A stretch of 64,000 nucleotides of DNA from Acanthococcus lagerstroemiae (Eukaryota; Arthropoda; Insecta; Hemiptera; Eriococcidae). Positions 1 to 9,300 of the stretch are shown piece by piece (position 1 is the first letter of the stretch; each line of letters opens with the position of its first letter). The stretch covers positions 7,812,001 to 7,876,000 of the forward strand of contig CM063106.1 in assembly GCA_031841125.1 (NCBI GenBank). Direction: 5' to 3'. The notes beneath the pieces were generated by a model, which saw only the letters and a program-made list of their open reading frames with translations, was not told the DNA's origin and made no database searches. The position numbers were made by a program, and so were the translations under genes.

Positions 1-249
1 CCTGACAGAACATCGTAACCAACATTCGTACAACGTCCGGGGGGGGGGGGGAATACATTTTTGTTATTTTTCCAGGAGTTTCGCTACTAGGTTCCTCTAT
101 TAAGCTTGGACAGTGACGATACATGTACAATACAATCTTACACGGCCACTGTTAATAGCATCTCAAGAGTCTTTTACTCACTTAATGTTCTGTTTCGTAT
201 TTACTCTTATCTCCCTAATTTTGTTATTTACCGACTTCCTTTTTTATAG
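1..249 (+). other. Partial last intron of coiled-coil gene copy A
   Basis: This stretch aligns along its length with the end of the last intron of copy B (about 11266-11507) and of copy C (about 20275-20573). It ends in a pyrimidine-rich tract and TAG acceptor directly before the exon at 250. A run of 13 G at 39-51 replaces a run of A found at the same place in the other two copies. The upstream exons of copy A lie outside the window. Confidence 0.75.
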
Positions 250-402
250 TTGTTAGCCGAGGTGGCGAAAGATGAAGAAATTCAACAAAAAATGAAAGAT
301 GAAGAAAAACAGAAGAAAATCGAATTTAATAAATCGGTTTTGAATTCATTATCTGAAAAGGCTGAACGATTGAAAATGGATTCGAACGATCCGTGGAAGT
401 GA
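250..402 (+). CDS. Coiled-coil (TPH-like) protein, copy A, last exon only
   Basis: Terminal exon of 50 codons plus TGA, beginning LLAEVAKDEE and ending DSNDPWK. It is nearly identical to the last exons at 11508-11660 and 20574-20726, with the same length, the same acceptor and phase 0. The residues are dominated by K, E, Q and D with spaced L, V and I, as in a continuous coiled coil. The rest of this copy is cut off by the window edge, so its completeness is unknown. The family assignment (trichohyalin/plectin-homology axonemal proteins such as CFAP53 or MNS1) is from general residue pattern and is weak. Confidence 0.72.
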   Translation: MLAEVAKDEEIQQKMKDEEKQKKIEFNKSVLNSLSEKAERLKMDSNDPWK

Positions 403-929
403 TCGGACTGCTATAAATAATAATTACTATTATAATTTTAATACTATCGATTTATTTTTATTAATAGTTTTTTCTCGCTGATGGCATCTTTATTGTATAC
501 CACTGATGACTGAAGATTTGAGTATCAAATTGTATTCGAGAGAACTTGACTCAAAATTCTTATTCTGTTTTATTTCTTGAATTATCTTGGTGATTGCAAT
601 AATTTTTAGTGTAATGTTGAAGTATGTGCTCGTGAATATGGCTTCATTTTTCCAGTTAATTTTCATATGTGTTAGAAATAATGTAAAAATTGTCACCCTT
701 AATTTGAAAATTATTCATAAATTTATTGTTAATGTATTACTTTGCCGAGTATTTTTTTACAAGAATTGGAGGTAACTCCAGAAGCATTCATTGTAGATGA
801 AAAAAATTTCAGTAAACCTCCTTACTATTTAAAAACAGAACACTTTTCTATAAATAGTGGTTCATTTACTCAATCTCTAGGAAAGAAGAGTTGACTGAAT
901 CTGAAGACGATAGCTGCTCTCATACCCCT
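403..929 (+). other. 3' flank of copy A, shared with copy C
   Basis: The flank aligns with 20727-22120 downstream of copy C once the duplication at 20768-20925 and the inserted element at 21250-22032 are ignored. It includes the shared text around CACTGATGACTGAAGA and the segment ending near TTGTTACACC (about 915-930), which is where a Jockey element entered the copy C version. Short ORFs here differ between copies and show no family signature. Confidence 0.6.
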
Positions 930-2561
930 AGCTTGTTACACCGAAAAATGAAAACTTTTTTCTGTATATTGTATGAAAAATCGTTAAACAAAAAAAAACA
1001 CTTGCTATGATATTTGCTAGATGAACCCTCATCCCACCCCACCAGTAAAATCGAGTAATTGAAAGAAATCTGCTCCGAGAAGCACGAAAAAGACCCATTT
1101 TTGTCAATTTTGACAACTCAAATAATGAAAAAGATCTCAAAGTTTTTTGTTCACTCTGTTCGAAAAATTTGAAAACCTTATTCCTGTCTAATGACATGAT
1201 GATTTTAAGGAGCGGCAATTGAACTGGATATTGGCACATGTGTCTAAATGAAATTAAAAACGCTGAAATCCATGGATTGTCTAAACATTTATCAAAATTG
1301 TAACCATCAAAATCAAGACTGTACCAGTAGCGTCCCCTTCCAATATTTATCATCCGGCAAAATGGCTTTCAGCAAGAAAAAGTTGGAAAATCTACTAGTA
1401 TGCTGATCAGTTGGGAATTAGCAAAGTTTTAATTTTTTCTTTTTTTTTTTTTTTCATTTGCTTGTCGAATGTCGATTTCAAAAATTGTTAGGATTGTTTG
1501 TCGTTCTTGACACTTTTTTACTGGACAAAATTAATACTATATTGTACACTTTGATTGTACATGGTATAATTAAAGTTTTCCTGCCCCCCCCCCCTCAAAT
1601 CACTTCGCTACGCTCCTAGTTTTAACTTCCTCTTCACTGAAATAGCATGAGCAATTGTGAATTGAAGAATCCTCTGGGAAGAGGACTAAATATAATCTGA
1701 TTTTGGGTCACTTTCCTGAGTAGACTTATTATTTGTATTAAGCAACAGAATACTTTTTTTTGGTTAGGAGAGGGTCGATATTTTTCGATCGGATGATTTT
1801 TTTTAGGAACAAGGATACATATTTAGCTCTGGTTGTTGCATTTCTTCGTTCAAAATGCTACAAGGATTGAGAAATTTTTTTGCACCAATTTCCTCCCAAG
1901 TCTTTACGTTTTGCATTATTCCTTCAACTCGTCAGTACGGCAACCAAAACAACACTGTCAATTCATACTTTCGAATGAGTTACATATTATCCATTCGACG
2001 GGTAACAAATGTTTCTTCCCCCTCCGATTTTCCTGACTCCTTATATGGTATCACAATACCACATTAATGTGTAATTTGTGTCTTCTATTTCTTTTTGGTT
2101 TCACACACGAGATGTTTGGTGGAGCGTATGGCGATGCACGCATGCCATATTGGTTTCCCAGACTCCGCAGCCCTGGCCATAGGACGTTAGGTAATTATGG
2201 AATTTCAAAAAAAATTTATCGAATTTGGAAATTTCATTAAATCTAATTATTTCATTGATACAGGTCGCCTCTCCTCTCCATAAATGGCGACCAGTCATTC
2301 TTGTCTGGGGGGAGGAGGTCTTGAAAAATCCCATAATAGATGACCAGAGGGTCCAGAAATAATTTTTCGGGATGTAGAAGAGGTGTACTTGACATATTAA
2401 GCACCAAAGCATTCAAGATTGTACACAGAAAACTTAATTTTCATTCAGACATCAAACAAAATTGGGAAGAAGATACTTTTGCCCACTGCGCCCCTCTCTC
2501 TAGTTCTGTGTATTTGGGAGGCAGTCAACCCACCGCCTCGATAGTCACCGCCTATGATTAT
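930..2561 (+). repeat. Downstream segmental repeat, copy 1
   Basis: This 1.6 kb block is a diverged direct repeat of 25010-26905. Shared landmarks in order are CTCATCCCACCCCACCA near 1030, a run of similar AT-rich text at 1380-1800, AAAATGCTACAA near 1852, ATAGGACGTTA near 2182, ATGACCAGAGGGT near 2340 and AGTCACCGCCTATGATTAT ending at 2561. Homology stops sharply at 2561, where a BEL/Pao relic begins. It lies at a similar place downstream of copies A and C, so it is probably part of the tandem duplication unit. I recognise no protein in it. Confidence 0.7.
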
Positions 2562-3160
2562 TTACGCAGCGCTGCCAAATCTTTCTTTCAGTGCCTTTAG
2601 AGCCTCCGAGTATAACAGCCCGGTGAGGATGTAGCCCTCCACTGCAACGAACGCTTGGCCCTTCAAGTTATTCAGCAAATGGTGGGCATGTGCAGCCTGT
2701 CATACACCATGCAGGCAAATTGTTCCCAAAACGCTTTCCATTATTTGACGTCCCCGGAATACGTCATTAACTTCATCGGCTTCAGCTTCACAAGAGAAGC
2801 CGAGTCAAGGAGAGGGAAGTCCCTAGCAGAGCCCGGTGCAGAGACGTGGTCCTCTAGGACGGCCGTTGAAGACCCACGCTCGAAAGCATCTTTGACTGCA
2901 TCATATTTGAAGGGGGTGGGGGTGAGAACATTCTCAACGCTTTTGCAAGTTTCCTTCGGGATTTTGTCGTGATTCTCCCCTAGTCGGTGATCCAAGTTGC
3001 GGATCTGTACCACGACAGCTAAGAGCCGTGTACTGTGGCTGTACTAGTGTTGGGACTCGGAATCGAAGTGGCTGACATCTAGCGGATGTTTTGTGAACTC
3101 TCGTGGAGTGATCAATGGAGAATAAATAAATAGGTCCCGCGGGTCGGGCTGACAACTGAT
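2562..3160 (-). mobile_element. BEL/Pao-type gag fragment (relic)
   Basis: On the minus strand, 3013-2741 encodes a segment ending KLKPMKLMTYSGDVK, followed by a stop and then WKAFWEQFACMVYD. A shifted frame further on gives GYILTGLLYSEALKALKERF. This order matches the DUF1759 (PF03564) gag region of BEL/Pao retrotransposons, whose consensus has a LPKFSGD..W..FWD.F motif followed by an LKERFG motif. At least one nonsense codon and one frameshift disrupt it. The 3014-3160 part may be leader or LTR. No pol sequence follows; the left end abuts the repeat at 2561. Confidence 0.62.
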
Positions 3161-3440
3161 AACGTACTTCTTATTTTTTACTTCACCGCACTTCTGTTAA
3201 TTTTGCTACCTGACATATTAAATTTTAATCGCAAGTTCGAATATGTAGCTCCCTACAGTTCAAATTTGAAGCATGTCCGTCATTTCTTAATTTTATAATG
3301 ATTTTTTTTTACCGACTTTTCGAAGAAAAGGGAGGTATTACACTCGTCACAGTTGTGAAGTTGGGGGCGGGGGCAATGTTTTTTTTGCGTTTCAGAGTGT
3401 TTAGAACACGACTGTAATAGTGGCTGAATTTCAGGTTTCC
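3161..3440. other. Unassigned AT-rich DNA
   Basis: No gene is visible. A segment near 3310 (ACCGACTTTTCGAAGAAAAG followed by GGAGG) resembles repeat text that I recall from many insect genomes, but it cannot be classified here. Confidence 0.3.
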
Positions 3441-3472
3441 TTATATATATATATGTATATATATATATATGT
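3441..3472. repeat. (TA)n microsatellite bordering hairpin element copy 1
   Basis: Alternating TA with a few G interruptions. The same kind of run borders the matching end of the second copy near 35571-35593, so it marks or accompanies the element end. Confidence 0.8.
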
Positions 3473-4247
3473 ACACCTTAATTTTGTGGGAAGAAAATCT
3501 CAGAAACTATTGAATCAATTGATTCCAAATTTTGGTATATTATGGAGAAGTACTCGAAGTTGTTAAAATAAGCTTTTGAAGGCAATCGGTCGAGCCGTTC
3601 GTGAGTTTTCCTTGAGGACAAAATTTGTGGCACAAAATTCTCAGGAACTATCGAATCATTTGATTCCAAATTTTGGTACATTATAGAGAAGTACTCGAAG
3701 TTGTATTGGTGAAAGTTTGATGACAATCGGTTGAGTCGTTCACGAGTTTCCTCAATTTAAGTTCAGCATAAGAAGCGCAAGGCGACTTATGTACTCGATG
3801 TTGTTTGGGATTTAATTTATACGAAATCGAATTTTGATAGCCGCGTAGTTTTGTTGTATTATACAAATGTTTCGGTCTTACACGTTTCCGCCTTGAATGT
3901 ATCGATTTCAAATTTATACGAACTCTAATTTTGATAGCCGGGTAGTTTTATATTTTTATAATACTATTCCCTGTCGAGAGTTGCGTTTTTTAAAACGTGA
4001 ATGGCCTTAAACATTTCAGCCGAATACCACTAGTCCTTGTCGACATTTGCGTTTTTTAAAACGTTAACGACTTAAAACGTGTCGACAGTGTCTTGATTTC
4101 GCGAGGAACGAGCGAAGCGAGTTCCGAGTACTTTTCGCTACTACTGCGAGGAACGAGCGAAGCGAGTTCCGAGTGCTTTTCGGCCGAAGGCCGAAAAGTC
4201 GGTACTGCTTTCGCTTCGCGAAAGCAGTTTTTTTTTTTTTTTTTTTT
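3473..4247 (-). mobile_element. Hairpin-rich repeated element, copy 1
   Basis: This segment is a near-identical inverted copy of 34509-35570. Read on the minus strand, it begins with a homopolymer A run, then perfect GC-rich hairpins with 10-bp stems and 3-nt loops, two copies of a roughly 45-bp GGAAC-GTTCC semi-palindromic module, an AT-rich body, and one copy of a roughly 297-bp unit made of two related 140-bp halves. It ends at a (TA)n run. Short ORFs exist on the minus strand but have no known signature. It is non-autonomous or of unknown mechanism; I cannot place it in a superfamily. Confidence 0.7.
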
Positions 4248-4993
4248 TGAAGAACCCGTATTTCCCATTTACGGCAATGTTATTTCTGTCTGTGAACTGT
4301 GACCACTCAACCTTTCATTAGGGTGCACATTAGCGCTCCCACATTCCGTTCCACATCCCAATAGCCAATAGAGCTTTTCCAGTACTCCATATTGCATACT
4401 TCACTCCGTTTCACACTACCCCTTGTTGTCGGAGTGGCAGCCGTGAAGGTCAGATATATTATGGCATCATGGCTGCCCTTCCTGCTCTTGTATGAGCGCT
4501 CCCATTCTCTACACGTGATTTGTGTTTGGACCTGTTTGGACGCTAAAGAGTCGCTCTCTTGCGGCCTAATGAAATGGGGCGTGCTGATTGGTGTATTTGG
4601 AGGAAAAGATGATGAATGACAGAAATTTCTGCAAGAGAACTGAAGTTGGGCTCACCTGAAAGGAAATGATAAGGGCAAAACAATTGGGGCACGTCACCCT
4701 GATGGCGCCGCTAGTGTATTTAATCCCGTTTTGTGTACTTCCACTTTAGGCCACCATTATTTGTAAAGTAGATGGCGCGCTATGTATTTCATACCGTTGG
4801 GTAGCTTCTGCATTTGTCCACCAGATGTCAGCCACTTTGAAGATGCTAGAGCTCATTCTTGTACATGTTTTTATGGTAGAAATTCCCTGATCATATTTTC
4901 GTCCACAATGCTAGCGCATCTACAGGAGTGTCCAAACGCCAATATCTGACCGTCTTCACGGTTGCTGTTCCAGTGTTTCGGCCACACGGTGTA
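4248..4993. other. No recognisable gene
   Basis: Mixed sequence with short uninformative ORFs. The text GATCATATTTTCGTCC near 4882 recurs exactly near 9548 inside the foldback structure of copy B, suggesting a related inverted-repeat element fragment. Confidence 0.35.
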
Positions 4994-5137
4994 AAGTCTG
5001 GTCCAGTTAAGAAACATAACTGGCTACCCGCAATACACATCAATACATGGGTATTTTGAAGTTGGAGGTGAAAGACGAGTTCGAAAACACGGTATCAGCG
5101 CCGTGAGAAAATTATGTTTCTTAACTGGACCAGACTT
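4994..5137. mobile_element. Short MITE with perfect 26-bp terminal inverted repeats
   Basis: The left end AAGTCTGGTCCAGTTAAGAA and the right end, its exact reverse complement, extend for 26 bp. The interior is 92 bp and has no ORF. No clear target-site duplication is visible, so the superfamily is open. Confidence 0.72.
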
Positions 5138-5778
5138 CAGTGTGAAACGGCACGGGGCTTATTAGGATATAAATTAGAGTTGCAAATGTTGGCATGATTG
5201 CGTCTTATCAGTGGTGTGAATGAGTGATCATGGAGATTTTTCTATTCAAAAGCACACATCATGATCACTGATCACCCATTCATTTCCTCCCCGCTAACAC
5301 CCGCACAGGTGATTTTGCAGCGCACTCTAGTGCAGGCTTATACCACAATTCGCCTGTCCTATAATCATGTTGGTACTTGGTTATGAACTTATGATAAGGA
5401 CATAATAGTAATTTAATTTTGCAACATTATGGTGGTACCAGTGACTGAGTTTTGTCTTTCCTGTCGTACTTACCTTTTATGATACTTCGTCTGTCTTCTC
5501 TCTTCTCTGTGTATCATTTCGAAATTTTCGTTGTTCGATCTTCAATCTTTCATCATAGTCTTATCCTATGATGATCAACGATTTATTTAAATAACAGTTT
5601 AATTTTCGGCTAACACTTTCGGCAACGCAATTCAGCAACGTTCGCGTTGCCAAAAGAATTCAAACTTTCTCAAAAAATTCTGATCTCCGGCATTTTCAAA
5701 TTCTGTTATCATACTATCATACACTACCAACTTGATGAGCGCCAGGGTGACGTCAGAGCATTGCGGGTTGTATTCTGA
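5138..5778. other. No recognisable gene
   Basis: AT-rich intergenic DNA. A small inverted repeat (ATGAATGAGTGATCATG near 5218 against a matching reverse complement near 5265) is the only local structure noted. Confidence 0.35.
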
Positions 5779-6044
5779 TGGTACATTTACACTGACGTGA
5801 GGCTAACAGCATTGCTGCTGCCTGCTGTAGCCAACTTTGCTGGATGTTAGTTATTTTTGTTCCCTCTGGAGTCAGTTGAAATATGCTGACAACCATGTTA
5901 GAACTTATCCAATTCGAATCGGATACCGGGTAACAATAACAACTAGCAATGTTGCATGTTATTATTGCATTTTGCATGTTACATAGTCATTTTCAAAACT
6001 TTGCTGATTGATAGCAATGTTCGTTTGTCAGTGTAAATGCACCA
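5779..6044. mobile_element. MITE with imperfect terminal inverted repeats
   Basis: The left end starts TGGTACATTTACACTGAC. The right end is its near reverse complement, ending at 6044, with similarity continuing for about 35 bp including AGCATTGCT. TGA directly precedes and follows the element, which is a candidate 3-bp target-site duplication. No ORF of note inside. Confidence 0.62.
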
Positions 6045-6360
6045 TGAATGAGCTAACCCACGCCACGCTTTTCATGGCCGGTGACCCTAAAAACCAAAGA
6101 CGCGCGCACGAAGAGGTAGGAAATAGTGCGAAATAAGGCGAAATACCGACCGACGCGTCATTATATGACCTTCAGACAACGTAACCATTTGTTTTTGTTT
6201 TTGTTATTATTACCTTTTATAGTCAAAGAAGACAGTTACAAGTTACATTCCATTGTCCATTCTCCGAGTGCGTATGATTATTAATATTCGAGTGTCTTGC
6301 GATAGGTGTTCATCAATTATAGTTTGAAGGAATAGAATTGATATAGCTCAGCTGCTAAAA
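6045..6360 (+). promoter_or_regulatory. Upstream region of copy B, conserved with copy C
   Basis: The last 150 bp before the proposed ATG at 6361 align with the 130 bp before the ATG at 18306. Shared pieces include a TCATCRATTATAG block and GATATAGCTCARCTGCTA just upstream of the start. No TATA box or initiator can be assigned with confidence; conservation between paralogs may only reflect recent duplication. Confidence 0.4.
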
Positions 6361-9300
6361 ATGTTCAAGTAAGATTTATTTTGTAAAATTACCAATAATT
6401 AAAATCTATTGCCATATGTATGCAGCTTTTCGTGTTTAGAATGAAAGTTGTATTCAGTAAACCATCCATGTACCATGCGGCTGTACTCGAATTTTCAATT
6501 CGACTTTATCCGCCTATATGTTCCTCGAAAAGAATTACCGATCTTGTTATTTACTTTGATTGCGTACATGTTGAAAAATATTTTATTGCGTACATGTTGA
6601 AGAATATACATTTTACCGGTGTTTTTTGCCGATCGTAAGTAGGACTTATCAATCATGAGATAGATCGCGCAGAATGCATCGCTATCCTCATCCATTGTTA
6701 AGAACATAACGTGACATCTTACCAGCGGCGCACGTATTTAACAAGCCGTCATTCCCTCTGTCAATTTTTCAACATGTACGCTATAGTATACTATTACCGA
6801 TGTTTTTTCCGGTCGTAAGTCGGACTTAACAATTATGAGATAGATCGCGTAGAATGCATCGCTAGCTTCCGTTGTTAAAAACATGATGTTAACATCTCAA
6901 CAACGGCGCACGTATTTAATAGCCTTGCACCGCCTTCATTCTCCCTGTCAATTTTTCAACCTGTACCCAATAATAATATCTTACACTTCAACAACAACGT
7001 TTGTCAGTGAGTTTACATGTCTCAGGCAATTACTCACTCGCTTCCAGCTCGCTTCGCAGACTTTGCCCTCGAATGTAAACGCTCACTTACAAATGTTGGT
7101 GTATAATATACTATTATTGCTTTCGTTTTAGTCATTCAGAAAACTTAACAGAGTCCGAGAAACAAGGGAAAATTGAAAGTACTCGTTCGGCTAAAGAAGT
7201 ATGCGGAGACAATTATGAAGTCGTAAAAGAACATAGAGCTCTTAAACAACAGGATAAAGTAGGTCGTTTTGGATGAATTAATCATCTCATGTGTCCAGCA
7301 GATCACTATGATCTCATGTTTTTCAGATGGATGATCTGGTCAGGCGTGACAATGCTCACAAGATGATGGATCAGTATACTGAGTCCGAGAACCAAAAGAA
7401 AACTGAAAGTACTCGTTCGGCTACAGAAGTATGCGAAGAGAATTATCAAGTCGTAAAAGAACATAGAGCTCTGAAAGAACAGGATAAAGTAAGTCGTTTT
7501 TGCTGAATTAATCATCTCCTGTGTGCAACAGATCCCTATGATCTCATGTTTTTCAGATCAATGATCAGGTCAGGAGTGACAGTGATCACAAGATGATGGA
7601 TCAGTATACCGAGTCCGAGAAACAAAAGAAAATTGAAAGTACTCGTTCTGCTATGGAAGTATGCAGAGACAATTATGAAGTCGTAAAAGAACATAGAGCT
7701 CTTAAACAACAGAATAAAGTAGGCCGTTTTTGATGAATTTATCATCGCATGTATGCAGCAGATCACTATGATCTCATGTTTTTCAGATGGATGATCAGGT
7801 CAGGAGTGACTATGATGACAAAATGATGAATCAGTATGCTGTGGATATGAAAGCTCGTGATAAAGATAATTTGGACAAGAGAACCGAATACGGCGAATTT
7901 CTTTCGAAACAGATTAACGACAAGGAACGGCAGAAGCACAAGGAAGTTGAATCTGGAATGACATCCGCATTTAATGAGGAATCCATTGATCCGGCGACGT
8001 AAGATGCAACCATAGTATTACTCTCATTTAACGTTATCGTGAATGGTTTCTGTGTGATGCATGCTTATCCTCATAATTGGGATAATGTAACAACGTGTGT
8101 CAAACATTCACGTTAATCACTCACACAAACGCACATACATCCTTCACATCGCCACTGGTTGTGTTATCTGTGTGTTACCCCCGTTTGAATAAACCACGAT
8201 ACAACGAGCACTATACTTTTAGTTTGGATCTATCTGAACTAGACTCAGTGTTGCCAGACGTACGGATTTATCAGTACATGTACTGAAATTTGAGTTCGTA
8301 CGGATTTCTGTACTGAAATCCGAAAAAGTACGGATTTTTGACCCAAATTACGCCTTTCTCCACTTCTGTTTCAACAAAGTCAGAAACGAACATCAAACAA
8401 TAAACAAATAAAAGTGCTGTCCATTCTTTCTAAACATACTGGGTGGTTACTGTTGGTCAAATCTGTTGGTGTAAGTTGCGGTACGTAGCTCTGCTTAGCT
8501 CCGTCATGGAAACACTTTTTTTATATTTTTGTCTCTCTAAGTATAACATGAATCTTCCTGAAAATGAAACCTCTCTTCTTAGAAACCCATCTCCAAGACC
8601 ATCTTGATTCCTCTTTACATAAATTGTGATAAGAAATCCAAACATGTCACTTCTAATTTGATTCGGATTCAGTCAACATATTTATGCCAACTAGAGATTT
8701 AATTTTATAAATGCAATACAACAGCTCATCAGGAGCTATGGAGAGTGACTTAATAACTTGCAATTATATCTACAATTATTAATTAATGTAAAATGAATTA
8801 ATTTATCACAATAAGTTGTATGGAGTAAAATAAAATTTAAAAAAAAAAGAAGATTACACTCCAACTATGCTATCGCGTCTTCATCTTTGTGTTAATTTCT
8901 TTTTGAAGCAAATTTTTCGGAGGACTGAATGATCATCACGTCATCAAATCGAAAATCTATTTAAAAATATTCGCGACGGGACACGAAGGATGCGCTGCAG
9001 GTAGCAAAATTAGGAAACTGGACGAAAATATCATCACATGTATTGCACTTTTCGTAAAATCTAGAATATCTCATTAGGTAAATATAATTTTTTTTTTTGA
9101 AAATTGAAGAGAACTTAATTTATTTCACAGTAAATTTCGAATATAACGTGCTCACATTAAGACAGTCAATATTCAGTAATAATTAATCTACTCTCTCAAA
9201 TTCGACTGTACCTTTCATACGCCCTTATCAGGACCGATGACGGATCATACTTTCGTCCAGTATCCTAATTTTGCTATCTGCAACGCACCCTTCGTGTCCT

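Noticed and set aside
490..696. Short ORFs in the 3' flank of copy A
   Set aside because: AT-rich chance readings not conserved in the matching flank of copy C.
4093..4247. Bacterial contamination, because of GC-rich palindromes like prokaryotic REP sequences
   Set aside because: The palindromes belong to an element with an AT-rich body present twice within this eukaryotic contig, flanked by insect-type repeats.
7787..8002. Copy B as a short protein ending at the TAA at 8000-8002
   Set aside because: The TAA is part of a GTAAGA donor; the same donor is at 18968 in copy C and downstream exons keep their frames in both copies.
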